Assembly: GCA_014376915.1 (NCBI GenBank)
Contig: JACMQP010000100.1
Span: 1-7,452 of the forward strand
Reading direction: 5' to 3'
Origin: Ramlibacter sp.
GTDB taxonomy: Bacteria > Pseudomonadota > Gammaproteobacteria > Burkholderiales > Burkholderiaceae
Length of the DNA: 7,452 nucleotides
Of this stretch, positions 5,423-7,452 are shown in pieces; within the stretch, counting starts at the first letter, position 1, and each line of letters opens with the position of its first letter. Both the position numbers and the translations under genes were made by a program. Under the pieces are notes generated by a model. That model had not been told where the DNA came from and made no database searches. It was given only the letters and a program-made list of their open reading frames with translations.

Positions 5423-7026
5423 TGGTGAGGGCCGGCGGCTACGACTACATCATCGTCGGCGCTGGCTCGGCCGGCTGCGTGCTGGCCAACCGCCTGAGCG
5501 CCGACCCGCGATGCCGGGTGCTGGTGCTGGAGGCGGGCGGAGAGGGCGGCAATTTCTGGCTGCGGCTGCCGATCGGCTACTTCCGAACCATCTACGACCA
5601 GCGCTTTTCCTGGCAGTTTCCGCTGGAGCCGCAGGAAGCCACGGGCAACCGCGCCATCACCTGGCCGCGCGGCCGGGTGCTGGGCGGCTCCAGTGCGATC
5701 AACGGCTTGCTCTACATCCGCGGCCAGCACGCCGATTTCGACGACTGGTCGCAGCTCGGCGCCGAGGGCTGGGGCTATCGCGACGTCCTGCCCTACTTCA
5801 AAAGGTCGGAGCGCTATCAGGGCGGCGAGAGCGAGTACCACGGCGGGACTGGGGAGCTGTGCGTCTCGGATCTGCGCAACGACCATCCGTATTGCAGCGC
5901 CTGGATCGAGGCCGGCGTCGAGGCCGGTCACGGCCTCAATCCCGATTTCAACGGCGGGCGCACCGAGGGCCTGGGCGCCTACCAGCTGACGCTGCGCGGC
6001 CATTGGCGCTGCGATGCGGCCACGGCTTTCCTCGCGCCGGCGCGCTCACGTCCCAATCTGACGGTGCTGACCGGCGTCCATGTCACCCGCGTCCTGATCG
6101 AACAAGGGCGTGCGACCGGCGTGGAGTGGCTGAAGGACGGCGCGCTGCAGACGGCGCGCGCCGACGGCGAAGTGCTGCTGGCCGCCGGCGCGCTGCAGTC
6201 GCCGCAGCTGCTGCAACTGTCCGGTGTCGGCCCACCGGATCTGCTGCGCGAGCACGGCATCGCGGTGCAGGCCGACGCGCCCCAGGTCGGCGAGAACCTG
6301 CAGGACCATTACCAGGCCCGTGTCATCGTCAAGCTCAAGCACCGCATGTCGCTGAACGATCAGGTGCGCAATCCCTGGGGCCTGGCCACGATGGGTGCGC
6401 AGTGGCTGTTCGGCCAGCGCGGCCCGCTCACCGTCGGCGCCGGCCAGGTCGGCGGCATGGTATGCAGCCCTGATGCCGAAGGCGGCCGGCCGGACCTGCT
6501 GCTCAACGTCATGCCGCTGTCGGTGGACAAGCCAGGCGATCCGCTGCATCGCTTCTCCGGCTTCTCGGCATCGGCCGCGCAGTGCCGGCCGCTGTCGCGC
6601 GGCACGGTGCGCATCGGCGGCGCCGACCCGCTGCAGGCGCCGCGCATCGTCTCCAACTACCTCACCGACCAGCGCGATGCCAAGGTTCTGGTGTCGGGAT
6701 TGAAGATGCTGCGCGACATCTACCGCCAGCCTTCGTTCCGCGACCTGGTCACCGACGACGAGTACTTGCCCGGCAACGCCGCGCAGGGCGATGCGGCGCT
6801 GGAAAGTTTTGCCCGCAACAAGGGCGGCACCGTGTTCCATCCCGTCGGCACCTGCCGCATGGGCGGCGATGCGGCCTCGGTGGTTGACCCGCAGTTGCGG
6901 GTGCGCGGCATCGAGCGCCTGCGCGTGATCGACGCTTCTGTGATGCCGACGATGGTGTCCACCAACACCAACGCGGCCACCATCATGATCGGGGAGAAGG
7001 GCGCGGCGCTGGTGCTGGGCGGCTGA
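5422..7026 (+). CDS. GMC-family FAD-dependent oxidoreductase (choline dehydrogenase-like)
   Basis: A 534-residue protein of normal family length with no export signal. The FAD-binding Rossmann motif GAGSAG is at 13-18, with the acidic VLEAGG at the end of strand two (35-40). GMC signature 1 is PRGRVLGGSSAINGLLYIRG (82-101) and signature 2 is GALQSPQLLQLSGVG (256-270). The catalytic pair is visible: H473 in FHPVGTCRMGG and N517 in STNTNAATIMIGEKGA. Such enzymes oxidise a primary or secondary alcohol, passing electrons through FAD to quinone, another acceptor or oxygen. As the last gene of an ABC import operon it probably acts on the imported compound or a derivative. Substrates differ widely in the family, so I do not call it choline dehydrogenase; no betaine aldehyde dehydrogenase gene is nearby. 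The start is the ATG overlapping the upstream stop; a GTG one codon earlier is equivalent. Confidence 0.94.
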   Translation: MVRAGGYDYIIVGAGSAGCVLANRLSADPRCRVLVLEAGGEGGNFWLRLPIGYFRTIYDQRFSWQFPLEPQEATGNRAITWPRGRVLGGSSAINGLLYIRGQHADFDDWSQLGAEGWGYRDVLPYFKRSERYQGGESEYHGGTGELCVSDLRNDHPYCSAWIEAGVEAGHGLNPDFNGGRTEGLGAYQLTLRGHWRCDAATAFLAPARSRPNLTVLTGVHVTRVLIEQGRATGVEWLKDGALQTARADGEVLLAAGALQSPQLLQLSGVGPPDLLREHGIAVQADAPQVGENLQDHYQARVIVKLKHRMSLNDQVRNPWGLATMGAQWLFGQRGPLTVGAGQVGGMVCSPDAEGGRPDLLLNVMPLSVDKPGDPLHRFSGFSASAAQCRPLSRGTVRIGGADPLQAPRIVSNYLTDQRDAKVLVSGLKMLRDIYRQPSFRDLVTDDEYLPGNAAQGDAALESFARNKGGTVFHPVGTCRMGGDAASVVDPQLRVRGIERLRVIDASVMPTMVSTNTNAATIMIGEKGAALVLGG

Positions 7027-7043
7027 GGGACGCAGAGGGCGCC

Positions 7044-7069
7044 AGTCCGGGCAGAGCCTGCGACGGACT
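7044..7069 (+). terminator. Imperfect hairpin after the GMC gene, possible terminator
   Basis: AGTCCG (7044-7049) pairs with CGGACT (7064-7069), and inside it GCAG (7051-7054) pairs with CTGC (7058-7061) around a three-base AGC loop. A small internal bulge separates the two stems. It begins 17 bases after the GMC stop. No run of T follows, so it is not a classical intrinsic terminator; it may slow polymerase, protect the 3' end or be incidental. Confidence 0.35.
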
Positions 7070-7273
7070 TGATCCGGGCACTCGGATCCATGGCTGCACG
7101 CCACGATGCTGTTCCCTCAGCGACGGAATCGACTGCTGCGCTGAGAGGTGTTTAGTGCCAACGACCTGGAGGCTGTTTTGAGCGGCCCGCCTGGCGCTCT
7201 GGTGGGGCCCAGAAGCCTGCCCCCGCGGAGACGGCGGGCGGGGACCCAGAGCTTTCTCCCATGGACGCCCTGG

Positions 7274-7293
7274 ATTTCCGCCTGCGCGGGAAT
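7274..7293. repeat. Short dispersed palindrome (REP/dRS3-like)
   Basis: ATTTCCGC (7274-7281) and GCGGGAAT (7286-7293) form an 8-base stem with one G-T mismatch around a CTGC loop. It departs by one base from the widespread ATTCCC-N8-GGGAAT type of intergenic repeat found in many beta- and gammaproteobacteria. Its flanks (CCTGG before, GAC after) also fit that type. The minus-strand reading gives the VIPAQAEIQ peptide often seen as a false gene across such repeats. It lies 5 bases beyond the RidA-family stop and could also act in 3' end formation for that gene. Confidence 0.6.
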
Positions 7294-7298
7294 GACTG

Positions 7299-7452
7299 TC
7301 AGGCCACCTCGGCGATCATCTCGATCTCGACGCAAGCGCCCATCGGAATCTGGGCGACGCCGAACGCGCTGCGGGCATGCTGGCCGGCGTCGCCGAACAC
7401 GATGGCGAGCAATTCGCTGGCGCCGTTGGTCACCAGGTGCTGCTCGGTGTAG
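7299..7452 (-). CDS. RidA/YjgF-family protein, C-terminal part
   Basis: The last 50 codons of a gene whose start lies beyond the right edge. The fragment shows the family's C-terminal pattern: LVTNGASELLAIVFGDAG, then the HARSAFGVAQIPMG segment with the conserved arginine that binds the substrate carboxylate in RidA enzymes, then VEIEMIAEV as the last strand. RidA enzymes hydrolyse reactive enamine/imine intermediates from PLP-dependent amino-acid enzymes to keto acids and ammonia, in the cytoplasm. Some members of the wider YjgF family have other or unknown roles, and a fragment cannot settle the subgroup. It converges on the GMC operon and is probably not part of it. Confidence 0.85.
   Translation of the reverse strand, partial: YTEQHLVTNGASELLAIVFGDAGQHARSAFGVAQIPMGACVEIEMIAEVA

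Larger units (their letters stand above)
7027..7298. other. Non-coding spacer between GMC gene and converging RidA-family gene
   Basis: These 272 bases separate two converging genes. Possible reading frames have no protein-like features. The spacer holds an imperfect hairpin near its left end and a dispersed-repeat-like palindrome near its right end, listed separately. A degenerate GGACTTGATCCGGG plus GGATCCATGG stretch (7065-7092) resembles another common proteobacterial intergenic repeat. Two similar blocks, GGGGCCCAGA and GGGACCCAGA, occur around 7204 and 7241. A short G+C stem, CCCGC (7222-7226) with GCGGG (7234-7238), lies between them. No promoter is convincing. Confidence 0.7.

Noticed and set aside
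5511..6473. Long plus-strand open frame inside the GMC gene
   Set aside because: Its translation is Arg-rich low-complexity sequence; the true frame carries both GMC signatures and the catalytic His-Asn pair.
6046..7104. 352-codon minus-strand frame opposite the GMC gene
   Set aside because: His/Arg/Gln-rich antisense shadow with no recognisable domain.
7117..7335. 72-codon minus-strand open frame in the spacer
   Set aside because: It crosses the palindromic repeat and contains the VIPAQAEIQ peptide typical of false genes over such repeats; it also overlaps the RidA-family gene.
1..7452. CRISPR array, tRNA, rRNA, transposase or phage genes
   Set aside because: No regularly spaced repeats, cloverleaf-like sequences or transposase/integrase-like proteins were seen anywhere in the window.

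Overview
This GC-rich window looks like a chromosomal segment from a betaproteobacterium, most likely a Burkholderiales member of the Comamonadaceae type. That placement is an impression from protein style, codon use and the type of short intergenic palindrome near the right end; no search was run. There is no sign of phage, plasmid, insertion sequence, CRISPR array, tRNA or rRNA.

Left edge (1-848, + strand): the 3' end of an L,D-transpeptidase gene overlaps by 14 bases a complete gene for an M23-family (LytM-type) peptidase with a lipoprotein signal. Together they form a small cell-wall pair unrelated to what follows.

Centre (855-7026): a compact divergent catabolic/uptake locus. On the minus strand, a GntR/HutC-type regulator (start at 2722) is followed by an enolase-superfamily enzyme of the mandelate racemase subgroup, joined by a TTGA stop/start overlap. 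On the plus strand are an ABC permease, its ATPase (ATGA overlap), a periplasmic substrate-binding protein (35-base gap with a strong ribosome binding site) and a GMC-family FAD oxidoreductase (one-base TGATG overlap). The ABC genes are of the nitrate/sulfonate/taurine (Ssu/Tau) type. The two arms share an AT-rich control region (2723-2817). It carries two almost superimposed divergent promoter candidates and an inverted repeat resembling HutC-subfamily half-sites.

The reading I favour is that the regulator senses a small organic compound, the ABC system imports it, and the GMC enzyme (alcohol oxidation) and enolase-superfamily enzyme (proton abstraction: dehydration, racemization or cycloisomerization of a carboxylate) start its breakdown. 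The substrate cannot be read from the sequence, and no downstream aldolase or kinase lies in the window.

Right edge (7027-7452): a 272-base non-coding spacer with an imperfect hairpin just after the GMC gene and a dispersed-repeat-like palindrome near its far end. Beyond it, on the minus strand, is the last 50 codons of a RidA/YjgF-family protein.
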